Origin: Allomuricauda sp.
GTDB taxonomy: Bacteria; Bacteroidota; Bacteroidia; Flavobacteriales; Flavobacteriaceae
Assembly: GCF_013911645.1 (NCBI RefSeq)
Contig: NZ_JACESV010000006.1
Location: forward strand, 80,400-144,399
Direction: 5' to 3'
DNA: 64,000 nt
The translations under genes and the position numbers were made by a program. This document shows, one piece after another, positions 56,771-64,000 of this stretch. Numbering within the stretch: position 1 is the first letter of the stretch; each line of letters opens with the position of its first letter. Under the pieces are notes generated by a model, which worked only from the letters and a program-made list of their open reading frames with translations, was not told the origin of the DNA and ran no database searches.

Positions 56771-57181
56771 ATGAAAAACGTCAATATATGGTTGATAGAC
56801 GATGATGAGGTATATGTACATGTAACCAAAAAGGTTTTGGACCATCTATCCGAGAATATTGCTGTCGTTTCTTTTGATGATGGGGAAAACGCGATAACGC
56901 AATTAAAAAAGTGTATTCAAGAAGACTTGGAACTGCCCGGCATCATACTGTTGGACATCAATATGCCAGTTTTGGACGGATGGGGCTTTTTGGCCGAATT
57001 CCAAAAGCTCAAGGCTAATTTAACCAGTTCTATAAAAATTTACATGGTAACTTCATCGAAAGACCAACGGGATCGATCCAAGGCCAAGGAGTTTAAAGAA
57101 TTAAGTGATTATTTGGTAAAACCCGTTTTTGAAGATCAACTCGTTACGATATTGACCGACTGCTATGGGGATGATTGGTAG
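56771..57181 (+). CDS. Single-domain response regulator
   Basis: A 136-residue receiver (MKNVNIWLIDDDEVYVHVTK): DDD at 10-12, phospho-acceptor Asp62 in IILLDINMPVLDGWGF, Thr/Ser in MVTSSKD, Lys in YLVKPVF. No output domain. It is the first plus-strand gene in the window and is divergent from the PAS/HisKA gene, of which it is a likely partner. It ends in TAG and is followed 35 nt later by a hairpin with a T-run. Confidence 0.9.
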   Translation: MKNVNIWLIDDDEVYVHVTKKVLDHLSENIAVVSFDDGENAITQLKKCIQEDLELPGIILLDINMPVLDGWGFLAEFQKLKANLTSSIKIYMVTSSKDQRDRSKAKEFKELSDYLVKPVFEDQLVTILTDCYGDDW

Positions 57182-57216
57182 AAAAAACTATGTTCTGCTA
57201 TTGGGTTTTTAAAGGG

Positions 57217-57234
57217 TCTCTCGAAAGAGATTTT
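57217..57234 (+). terminator. Possible rho-independent terminator
   Basis: TCTCT-CGAA-AGAGA followed by TTTT, 36 nt after the receiver stop codon. The 5-bp stem is short, so it is a weak candidate. Confidence 0.4.
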
Positions 57235-57453
57235 CCTAGATCCATGCGTTAGGCAGAAATGCCGGAAATAGCATGTCAAAATATCAATAACTAGTTGAGC
57301 AACAAGCTTCTAAAACAAAACTTGCGATTGTTCAAAAAATCCACTTTTAATTGTTTTCTGTATCCGCCCTTTCCTGACCAATTAAAAAAGCAATTCTGGA
57401 TATGCTTAAAACTTTTCGATATATTATTTTCGGGAACCGAACAAATTAATTTT

Positions 57454-58050
57454 ATGTTGCCTAAAAGGAATACAGAGAAAAATCTATTTATCATTTTATA
57501 CCTCAACTCCATATACCCCTTGGGCCCTGGTCTAAAGAATTATCTTGCTTAGCATATCAAAAGTTGTTCCTTCGAAAAAAACCAACTTGTCAGCAAAGCT
57601 GGAGAAATTTGCAATCGTCTCTATCTTATTAAAAAAGGAATGGTCCGTGGTTATTTTATAAGTGACGGTAAAGAATTAACAACTTGGGTGGACGCTGAAA
57701 ATGAGGTATTCACCTCCATTACCGGTTTTTTTAGAAATGAGCCTTGTCAAGAAAACATACAAAGCCTGGAAGAGACCCATTGTGATTACATGGAATATGA
57801 AGACTATAAGTATTGTTTAAATAATTTTCAGGAAATGCAACACATCAACCGTATCCTGCTAGAGGAATATTATATCCTTGCCGAACACAGGGTTTATTTG
57901 GCAAGAATTCCCAATGCCCAAAAGAGGTTGGCCTACTATATGGAAAACATGAAACCACAAATTGTAGAGCGAATCCCACGAAAGCATTTAGCGTCATATT
58001 TGGCCATAAGACCTGAGACGTTATCCAGACTCTTGAAAGAAAGAGATTAA
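57454..58050 (+). pseudogene. Crp/Fnr-family regulator interrupted by an in-frame amber codon
   Basis: From ATG at 57454 (MLPKRNTEKNLFIILYLNSI) the frame reads YPLGPGLKNYLA, then TAG (57550-57552), then in the same frame HIKSCSFEKNQLVSKAGEIC and NRLYLIKKGMVRGYF, which together give a normal Crp/Fnr N-terminus and cyclic-nucleotide-binding domain. The C-terminal HTH is IPRKHLASYLAIRPETLSRL (about 170-190). A CAG-to-TAG change (Gln to stop) would account for the break. The ATG at 57640 could give a 136-residue N-terminally short product, lacking part of the sensor domain. The nearby FNR-like palindromes suggest what this regulator may have bound. Confidence 0.75.
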
Positions 58051-58180
58051 GCTTTGCTCCCTACTTGCGTTCCACCAACAATTTCTTTAAGGGAGAATTC
58101 ATCTAAGAAGAGTATTTAGTAATCCCCAGACACATAGATTTCATCCTATTGTCTTGCATTTCTGTTAAAAATTTCCCTCA
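58051..58180. other. Stretch between the Crp/Fnr remnant and the adhesin promoter element
   Basis: No gene seen. Together with the following element and leader (to 58513) it forms the 463-base upstream region of the second adhesin operon. Confidence 0.4.
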
Positions 58181-58244
58181 AATTGATATATGTCAATTTC
58201 CGGAACTTTTTCTAATACTAAAAAAAAACACTTCCCGTTTCTTA
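58181..58244 (+). promoter_or_regulatory. Conserved upstream element with FNR-like palindrome (adhesin 2)
   Basis: AATTGATATATGTCAATT (58181-58198), then CCGG, a T-rich and A-rich tract and CCGTTTCTTA (58235-58244). Element order and spacing (54 nt from the start of the palindrome to CCGTTTCTTA, against 53 nt) match the copy upstream of the other adhesin. It is about 270 nt upstream of the DUF4347-like gene. Likely a shared regulator-binding and promoter module; the regulator is not proven. Confidence 0.6.
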
Positions 58245-58513
58245 TAGCGAATGAAAGAAAAATTGTACGCAATTAGGATTTGAATTGTGCGAAAAACAAT
58301 GAAAAAATCCTTTCAAATAAAAATAGTTCCCTAGCAATATGACATAAAAATACATTTCCCGACCCATAATATTTTTCAAGCAATCATTGGCGACCTGATT
58401 TAGCAAACCTAAATCCAAGGCAAAAGAAAAAAAGCTGCAAACAGGCGGCCAGGATTCCTTATGCCTTTTCCGAACAACATTAAAAACAATAAAAACCTAA
58501 ACTAGATTAACAA

Positions 58514-59050
58514 ATGAAAACCTTTTTTAACCAAAGAAACATCCTCAGCTTCCTGCTCTTATTTTCATTGACCTTGAGCGTCTCCATGGCCCAAACGGAT
58601 GAGGTTGTAATATTGGATTCCGACTTTCCCAATAGCGGAGGGCTCATCGCTTCCTTACCTGTAAATGTTGCACTAATCGAGGCCAAAACATCTGTTACCT
58701 TGGCCAAAACCCTAAAGCAGGCCTTGGCCAACAACCCTAGTGTCAAAAACATTCATCTTTTTGCACCATCTTCAGATGCATCCATCGATTTTGGGGGGCG
58801 GTCCTACACGGCAGCAGCTTTGGGGCAGCAATTGGATCCATCGGATTTCAGCGCCAACACGGGTGTTACCGTTTTTGTATACTCCTGCTCATTGGCCAAA
58901 AACGCTGCAGGGATATCCCTTTTGGAAAACATAGCCTCTGGAACAGGTTTCAACGTGGCTTCCAGCTCAAGTTGTGACGAAATGGGAGAGGAAATGACCT
59001 TTGATTTTTCCGTAAGGCCCTTGAGCAATACCAAGACCATTTTCGATTAA
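58514..59050 (+). CDS. Secreted DUF4347-like protein
   Basis: The 178-residue protein has a signal peptide (LLLFSLTLSVSMAQ). The rest follows the DUF4347 pattern: EVVILDSDF, NVALIEAKTSV, a conserved IHLF strand, YTAAALGQQL, VFVYSCSLAKNAAGISLLEN and GFNVASSSSC. DUF4347 usually sits at the N-terminus of very large calcium-binding adhesins; here it is a separate small gene 33 nt before one, so it is a split version of that design. The usual HG after the IHL strand is replaced by PS (HLFAPSSD), while the later Cys is kept. If the family is a protease-like fold, this copy may be inactive. Function unknown. Confidence 0.65.
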   Translation: MKTFFNQRNILSFLLLFSLTLSVSMAQTDEVVILDSDFPNSGGLIASLPVNVALIEAKTSVTLAKTLKQALANNPSVKNIHLFAPSSDASIDFGGRSYTAAALGQQLDPSDFSANTGVTVFVYSCSLAKNAAGISLLENIASGTGFNVASSSSCDEMGEEMTFDFSVRPLSNTKTIFD

Positions 59051-59083
59051 CATAGCCAAAATCCAAATACAAATTTGACCAAA

Positions 59084-62000
59084 ATGAAACAGATCAACCT
59101 TCATTATTCCCACTTCATCACCCTATTGTTTTTTGTGCTGGGATGGGAATCCATGTTCGGCCAATCGGTAAACATGGAAGTACAGCAAGGCCCCAATATT
59201 GATGTGGTGCTGACGGTAGGTATTACCGATGAAAATATAGATACGTTCGAAGCGGACCTCGGAGCTGCCTTGGAAAGCAAAGGTATCCCCGCTGACAAAC
59301 TCTATGTACAGGGTTTTGAACGAACGACCATCTCCTCCAACTCAGAGGATGCGGCTGCAATCTTTAACAATTGGACCCGTTGGGGCTATAACCCGGAGAC
59401 TTGGGAATTTGTCGATGCCGACAAGGTCATCAGGCGGGTAAACAACGATAAATTGGCCGGTTTCTACGATCCCGTTTTCGATTCCTCCAATTACACCATG
59501 GAAGTGGATTTCAGGACGACCAATACCGATAATGATGATATGGGTATCAACTTCGGTATTCCCAACTCGCCCATTGGTGCCTACCTGTTCAACCTTTCCG
59601 GGGCCGATAGAAGCTTTAGTACCAATGAATTTATTCCAGGAGACGGTTTTGCAACAGGTCTTTACCAAATCACCAGAAGTGATGGAAACTCCAATCCCCA
59701 ACATTATATTCAAGGATTGCAGTCAGCACACTCAGTTATCTTTAACCCAAACCAATGGTACCATCTAAAACTAGAGGTCAAAGGCAACAGGGCCAAAATT
59801 TGGTTGGACGACAACCTGTTGATCGATTATACGGCTCCTTCCGAAATAGGTGGCAGTTATGGGTTCTTTTCCAACAGTCAACCCTACGCCACCTTCAAAA
59901 ACATTGAAGTGACCTCTTTGACCCTTAAAAAGTTCAAGGACGTACTTAGGGAGCCTCAATGGAGAAACAGCGCTATGCGATTCAATGTGAACCTTGATGA
60001 TCAGGAAGTTGCTGATTTCGACAATGACCAAGATCTGGCCGAAATATTGATGCGCACCATCAATGAGGACATTCACTATATCGGGTGGGGATTGAACGAC
60101 AACCAAGCCCAGTTCGAGCGCTTTGTACAACAGAACAATAACAAGGGAACCTTTGTTAACCGGGATATGGGAAGCTGGTCCACTTGGATGGATGATATGG
60201 CCCAATATATTTATGAGCAATACCAGTTGCTTACCGTGACCGAAGGGGACTACTTTATTGCTGGGACCAGCGTTGAAATAGCCGTTGATCCTTCCGAAAT
60301 GAAAACCAGTACCGCCAATGCAAGTTATCCGAGCGGTAGATGGAAAATAACACATGATGAAACCTTCTTCCCCAATAATCAGGGAAGAGTTTCCTGGAGC
60401 GGTCTTTATTTGGAAGATGTACCGGAATTCTATGAAAAACCAGGAAAGTACTCCTTTACCTTCGAAGACCTCCCCACCTCCCCCACTACCCTGTATTTCC
60501 ACAGAAAACCAGTGGCGAGCTTCTCCTATAGTTCGGACACCGGCGTGTTCAATGATACTTCTTACGACTTGGATGGCGGTGCCAACAATGGCATTGCCCA
60601 GACCGAATGGAAATGGAAACCCGTGGATGCTGCGTCCACCGTAGGCTGGACGAACGGAATGTTCGATAAGAATTCCGCTGCCGATGGAGAGTATCTGGTC
60701 ATGCTGAACGTACAGGACCATCAAGGGGTGTGGAGTAGCCCATCAAGTGCCTATATCTTGGTGGACAGCAGCAGTTCATCAACCAGTGAAGACCTGCCCG
60801 TAGCACAGTTCAATATTCAACCGGATGCACTGTTTACCTACTCTGGCTCCATGAATATCAATATAGAAAACAACTCTATCGATCCTTACGGACGAACACT
60901 TTCCAACGAGGAGTGGATCGTGACCCAAAGGGTGTTCGACAGCGAAGGGAATCCGACGGATACCGAAATCCACAACTCCACTACCGAGATGACGGATTTC
61001 TCCACTTACAACAACGTAACCGCAGAATACATCATTAGCCTTCGTGTACAGACCAGTACAGGGGTTTGGTCAGAGCCGTTCTTTCGAACGTTGACCATTA
61101 CCCACGATATTACCGAGCCTACCTTATCGGCCACACCGAATAGCGGATCTATTGATACGGACACCGATATTCTGTTGACCTTTCAGGATGAAAATGATGG
61201 AAGTGGATTTGATGTTCAACGTTATGTTTTGATTCAGGACAGCAATCCACCGGCATCAGACAGCAATTTGTGGACCTCTTGGAGCAACAGTCAATCCAAG
61301 ACCACTTCGTTTTCCAATGGCGGTACGGGATGGTACATCCATGCAGAGGCGAAAGACAATGCTGGGAATACCGGAACCGAATCCTTTGGTCCGTTCGACC
61401 TGGCCTTGGTGGTCGGTGCAAAGAACGATTTGGCCGTATTGGACGAGGATACCGTATCCGACCCTATCGATGTTTTGTACAATGATGTCTACGACACCAA
61501 CAATACACCAACGGTAAGCATCATTACACAAGGAGCCAAAGGTTCCGCAGTGGTGGATGAAAACAATACAATAGTCTATACCCCAAATGAAAACGAATTT
61601 GGAAGTGATGCCGTCATCTATGAACTGGATGATGCAGGAACCAAGGTAACCGCAACGCTAACCTTGTCCATTACCGCTGTGGACGATACCCCGACAGCGG
61701 TAGCAGATTCCTTTACTTTGGATGAAAACGCCATCTTAAACGATGATGTCTCCACCAACGATGTTGAAGTGGACGGTGATGATAGAATTTACCACATCAT
61801 CTCAAACCCATCCAGCGCAACCTCTTTTACCTTTAATGCTGATGGTACTTTTACTTATGAGCATAATGGCGATGAAGCTGCAACGGATAGTTTTACTTAC
61901 AATTTCGAGGATGCTGTTTCTTTTTCGGAGACAGTGACCGTCACTTTGAACATCACCAATGTGAACGATGCTCCAGAAGGTGGAGATGTTACCTTGGAAG

Positions 62001-64000
62001 TGGTTCAGGATTCTGGATATACCTTTAAAACAGATGATTTTAACTTCTCCGATGCTGATCCAGGCGACACTTTTAATGGCATACAAGTAATCTCCCTTCC
62101 GATAAAAGGTACTTTGGAATACAATGGCTCTCCCGTACAGTTAAATGATATGATCGATGACGTAACCCTACTTGTCTTCACAACGGCAGATGGGGAATAC
62201 GGCGCATCCTATTCCTCTTTCTCCTTCAAGGTAAAGGATGGTGATGATGCCTTAAGTGCCGCTACCCATACAGCAGACATCAATGCTGCCCAAGATACTG
62301 ATGGTGACGGAGTGCCCAACGAAGATGATGAAGATGATGATGGGGATGGTACACCTGACGCTGAGGATGATTTCCCATTGGACCCTTCCGAGGACACCGA
62401 TACCGATGGTGACGGAACCGGCGACAATGCCGACGAGGACGACGACAACGACGGCACACCCGATGCCGAGGATGATTTTCCATTGGACCCTTCCGAGGAC
62501 ACCGATACCGATGGTGACGGAACCGGCGACAATGCCGACGAGGACGACGACAACGACGGCACACCCGATGCCGAGGATGATTTTCCATTGGACCCTTCCG
62601 AGGACACCGATACCGATGGGGACGGAACGGGTGACAATGCCGACGAGGACGACGACAACGACGGTACACCTGATTCTGAGGACGATTTCCCAAAAGATGA
62701 TTCCGAAGACACCGATACCGATGGTGACGGAACCGGCGACAATGCCGATGACGACGATGACAACGACGGTACCCCTGATTCTGAAGACGCCTTCCCGAAG
62801 GATGATTCTGAGGATACCGATACCGATGGTGACGGAACGGGCGACAATGCCGACGAGGACGATGACAACGACGGTACTCCCGATGCCGAGGACGCCTTCC
62901 CAAAGGATGATTCGGAAGACACAGACACGGACGGAGATGGAACCGGCGACAATGCCGATGAAGACGATGACAACGACGGCACTCCTGATGCCGAGGATGC
63001 CTTCCCGAAGGATGATTCGGAGGATACCGACACCGATGGTGACGGAACAGGCGACAATGCCGATGAAGACGATGACAACGACGGCACTCCTGATGCCGAG
63101 GATGCCTTCCCGAAGGATGATTCGGAGGATACCGACACCGATGGTGACGGTACGGGAGACAATGCCGATGAGGACGATGACAACGACGGTACTCCTGATG
63201 CTGAGGACGCTTTCCCGAAAGATGATTCCGAGGATACCGATACCGATGGTGATGGAACCGGGGACAATGCCGATGATGATGCCGACAACGATGGCACCCC
63301 TGATTCGGAAGACGCTTTCCCGAATGACCCTAACGAAGATTCCGATATAGATGGCGATGGTGTTGGCGACAATGCTGATACCGACGACGACAATGACGGG
63401 GTTACAGACATCGATACGGACGGAGACGGCCTAGGTGACAACGTTGACAACGATGATGACAACGACGGGATACCGGATGATCAAGACGATTTCCCTAATG
63501 ATGCATCCGAGACTATTGATACGGATGGAGATGGAACTGGTGACAACGCCGATACCGATGATGATGGTGATGGCTATTCCGACGAAGTGGAATTGGCCGA
63601 AGGAACCGATCCTTGGGATGCATCCAGCACTCCTTTGGATACCGATGGCGATGGCATTCCCGACAGTATGGACGACGACGACGACAATGATGGTGTTGCG
63701 GATGTGGATGATGCGTTCCCCACAAGTGAAGAACCTTCATTGGTACCCGCTCAAGCTTTTACCCCTAATGGTGATGGCAACAACGATGCTTGGATCATTC
63801 CCGGAATCGACAACTACCCCAACAATGTAGTGAAAGTTTACAACCGATGGGGACACGAAGTGTTCGGTACCAGATCCTACCGAAACAACTGGGAGGGCTT
63901 CTATAAAAACAGAAGTGAAAAGCTTCCTGCGGGATCATACCTATACATCATAGACCTAGGGGACGGCAGTGCGCCGCTTCAGGGATGGATTTTCATCAAT
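59084..64000 (+). CDS. Giant T9SS adhesin with TSP3 array and CHU_C domain (3' end just outside the window)
   Basis: The frame is open from ATG at 59084 to the window edge (1639 codons). By comparison with its paralogue (ending WIFINY), only about one residue and the stop are missing. A signal peptide (LLFFVLGWESMFGQ) is followed by a short N-terminal domain of unknown type, a concanavalin/LamG-like domain (about 134-283; NQWYHLKLEVKGNRAKIWLD), a domain of unknown type (about 290-375), Ig/PKD-like sections, cadherin- or VCBS-like repeats (about 783-1060), a long TSP3 array with ten 35-residue units (about 1066-1553) and a CHU_C sorting domain (about 1555-1639; AFTPNGDGNNDAWIIPGIDN). It should be exported by the T9SS and act at the surface. 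It follows the DUF4347-like gene in an operon. Confidence 0.9.
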   Translation, partial: MKQINLHYSHFITLLFFVLGWESMFGQSVNMEVQQGPNIDVVLTVGITDENIDTFEADLGAALESKGIPADKLYVQGFERTTISSNSEDAAAIFNNWTRWGYNPETWEFVDADKVIRRVNNDKLAGFYDPVFDSSNYTMEVDFRTTNTDNDDMGINFGIPNSPIGAYLFNLSGADRSFSTNEFIPGDGFATGLYQITRSDGNSNPQHYIQGLQSAHSVIFNPNQWYHLKLEVKGNRAKIWLDDNLLIDYTAPSEIGGSYGFFSNSQPYATFKNIEVTSLTLKKFKDVLREPQWRNSAMRFNVNLDDQEVADFDNDQDLAEILMRTINEDIHYIGWGLNDNQAQFERFVQQNNNKGTFVNRDMGSWSTWMDDMAQYIYEQYQLLTVTEGDYFIAGTSVEIAVDPSEMKTSTANASYPSGRWKITHDETFFPNNQGRVSWSGLYLEDVPEFYEKPGKYSFTFEDLPTSPTTLYFHRKPVASFSYSSDTGVFNDTSYDLDGGANNGIAQTEWKWKPVDAASTVGWTNGMFDKNSAADGEYLVMLNVQDHQGVWSSPSSAYILVDSSSSSTSEDLPVAQFNIQPDALFTYSGSMNINIENNSIDPYGRTLSNEEWIVTQRVFDSEGNPTDTEIHNSTTEMTDFSTYNNVTAEYIISLRVQTSTGVWSEPFFRTLTITHDITEPTLSATPNSGSIDTDTDILLTFQDENDGSGFDVQRYVLIQDSNPPASDSNLWTSWSNSQSKTTSFSNGGTGWYIHAEAKDNAGNTGTESFGPFDLALVVGAKNDLAVLDEDTVSDPIDVLYNDVYDTNNTPTVSIITQGAKGSAVVDENNTIVYTPNENEFGSDAVIYELDDAGTKVTATLTLSITAVDDTPTAVADSFTLDENAILNDDVSTNDVEVDGDDRIYHIISNPSSATSFTFNADGTFTYEHNGDEAATDSFTYNFEDAVSFSETVTVTLNITNVNDAPEGGDVTLEVVQDSGYTFKTDDFNFSDADPGDTFNGIQVISLPIKGTLEYNGSPVQLNDMIDDVTLLVFTTADGEYGASYSSFSFKVKDGDDALSAATHTADINAAQDTDGDGVPNEDDEDDDGDGTPDAEDDFPLDPSEDTDTDGDGTGDNADEDDDNDGTPDAEDDFPLDPSEDTDTDGDGTGDNADEDDDNDGTPDAEDDFPLDPSEDTDTDGDGTGDNADEDDDNDGTPDSEDDFPKDDSEDTDTDGDGTGDNADDDDDNDGTPDSEDAFPKDDSEDTDTDGDGTGDNADEDDDNDGTPDAEDAFPKDDSEDTDTDGDGTGDNADEDDDNDGTPDAEDAFPKDDSEDTDTDGDGTGDNADEDDDNDGTPDAEDAFPKDDSEDTDTDGDGTGDNADEDDDNDGTPDAEDAFPKDDSEDTDTDGDGTGDNADDDADNDGTPDSEDAFPNDPNEDSDIDGDGVGDNADTDDDNDGVTDIDTDGDGLGDNVDNDDDNDGIPDDQDDFPNDASETIDTDGDGTGDNADTDDDGDGYSDEVELAEGTDPWDASSTPLDTDGDGIPDSMDDDDDNDGVADVDDAFPTSEEPSLVPAQAFTPNGDGNNDAWIIPGIDNYPNNVVKVYNRWGHEVFGTRSYRNNWEGFYKNRSEKLPAGSYLYIIDLGDGSAPLQGWIFIN
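62363..63412 (+). repeat. Ten tandem 105-bp TSP3 units
   Basis: Units begin at 62363, 62468, 62573 and so on to 63308, each 105 bp (35 residues: DDFPLDPSEDTDTDGDGTGD type). The first two units differ at a single base, and several later ones are almost identical, so the array has been homogenised or expanded recently. Each unit carries DxDxDG calcium-binding motifs. Confidence 0.9.
63910..64000. repeat. 91-bp perfect inverted repeat, right copy
   Basis: Identical to the reverse complement of 45631-45721. It covers the last 30 codons of the CHU_C domain and reaches the window edge, so its outer limit is unknown. Confidence 0.9.

Noticed and set aside
36050..57552. Idea that TAG is a sense codon in this organism, from two in-frame amber codons
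   Set aside because: Other genes end normally in TAG, for example the RadC-like gene (15785), the receiver ending at 38061 and the receiver ending at 57181. Two nonsense mutations are simpler.
62363..63412. CRISPR-like repeat array
   Set aside because: The 105-bp units are contiguous coding repeats without spacers and continue an open frame.
62209..63462. Long minus-strand frame of 417 codons, rich in Ser and Pro
   Set aside because: It is the mirror of the TSP3 array. The repeated DxDGDG codons leave the opposite strand open, and the product is low-complexity with no signal or domain.

Overview
The window reads as a chromosomal segment of a marine-type member of the Bacteroidota, most likely family Flavobacteriaceae. 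The signs are type IX secretion system (T9SS) substrates with type A and type B (CHU_C) sorting domains, a PorP/SprF-family outer-membrane protein, DUF5723, BfmA/BtgA mobilization proteins, LytTR regulators and moderate-to-low GC. No rRNA, tRNA or CRISPR array was seen.

Left part (1-17.7 kb). This is accessory DNA with many broken genes. It starts with the 5' end of a Fic gene behind a promoter with paired inverted repeats, then IS21-like end fragments and an HTH antitoxin next to a decayed AbiEii-type toxin. An eight-gene, minus-strand group of exported hydrolases follows (2.1-10.8 kb): DUF3108-like protein, amidohydrolase, two alpha/beta hydrolases, a beta-lactamase-fold hydrolase, a retropepsin-like protease, a membrane protein and a membrane LytTR regulator. 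Remnants of a RhuM toxin and a Kazal lipoprotein lie next. Then comes a mobilization module (coupling ATPase, relaxase, BfmA/BtgA protein, candidate oriT hairpins, RadC-like protein, SSB) with two convincing terminators but no integrase.

Middle part (17.8-34.9 kb). A cell-surface gene cluster runs leftwards: DUF5723 beta-barrel, VWA/leucine-rich lipoprotein, small lipoprotein, leucine-rich-repeat lipoprotein, a 2237-residue T9SS substrate, an FN3 lipoprotein and a 7TM-LytTR regulator. Two tandem paralogous LuxR-type regulators lie upstream, the first preceded by a clean dyad.

Right part (35.2-64 kb). Two signalling clusters surround two giant adhesin-like genes. The first cluster has a 1800-residue kinase with ten PAS and two GAF domains, three receiver proteins (one fused to PAS and HisKA but lacking an ATPase domain) and a GAF kinase split by an in-frame amber codon. 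The second has a PAS/GAF/HisKA-only protein broken by a frameshift, two receivers and a Crp/Fnr regulator split by an amber codon. The adhesins (45.6-52.5 kb minus; 59.1-64 kb plus, cut by the window edge about two codons before its expected stop) point away from each other. They share a TSP3-CHU_C architecture, a conserved upstream element with an FNR-like palindrome, and a perfectly identical 91-bp inverted repeat at their 3' ends. This divergent, regulator-centred pair is the most interesting structure in the window.
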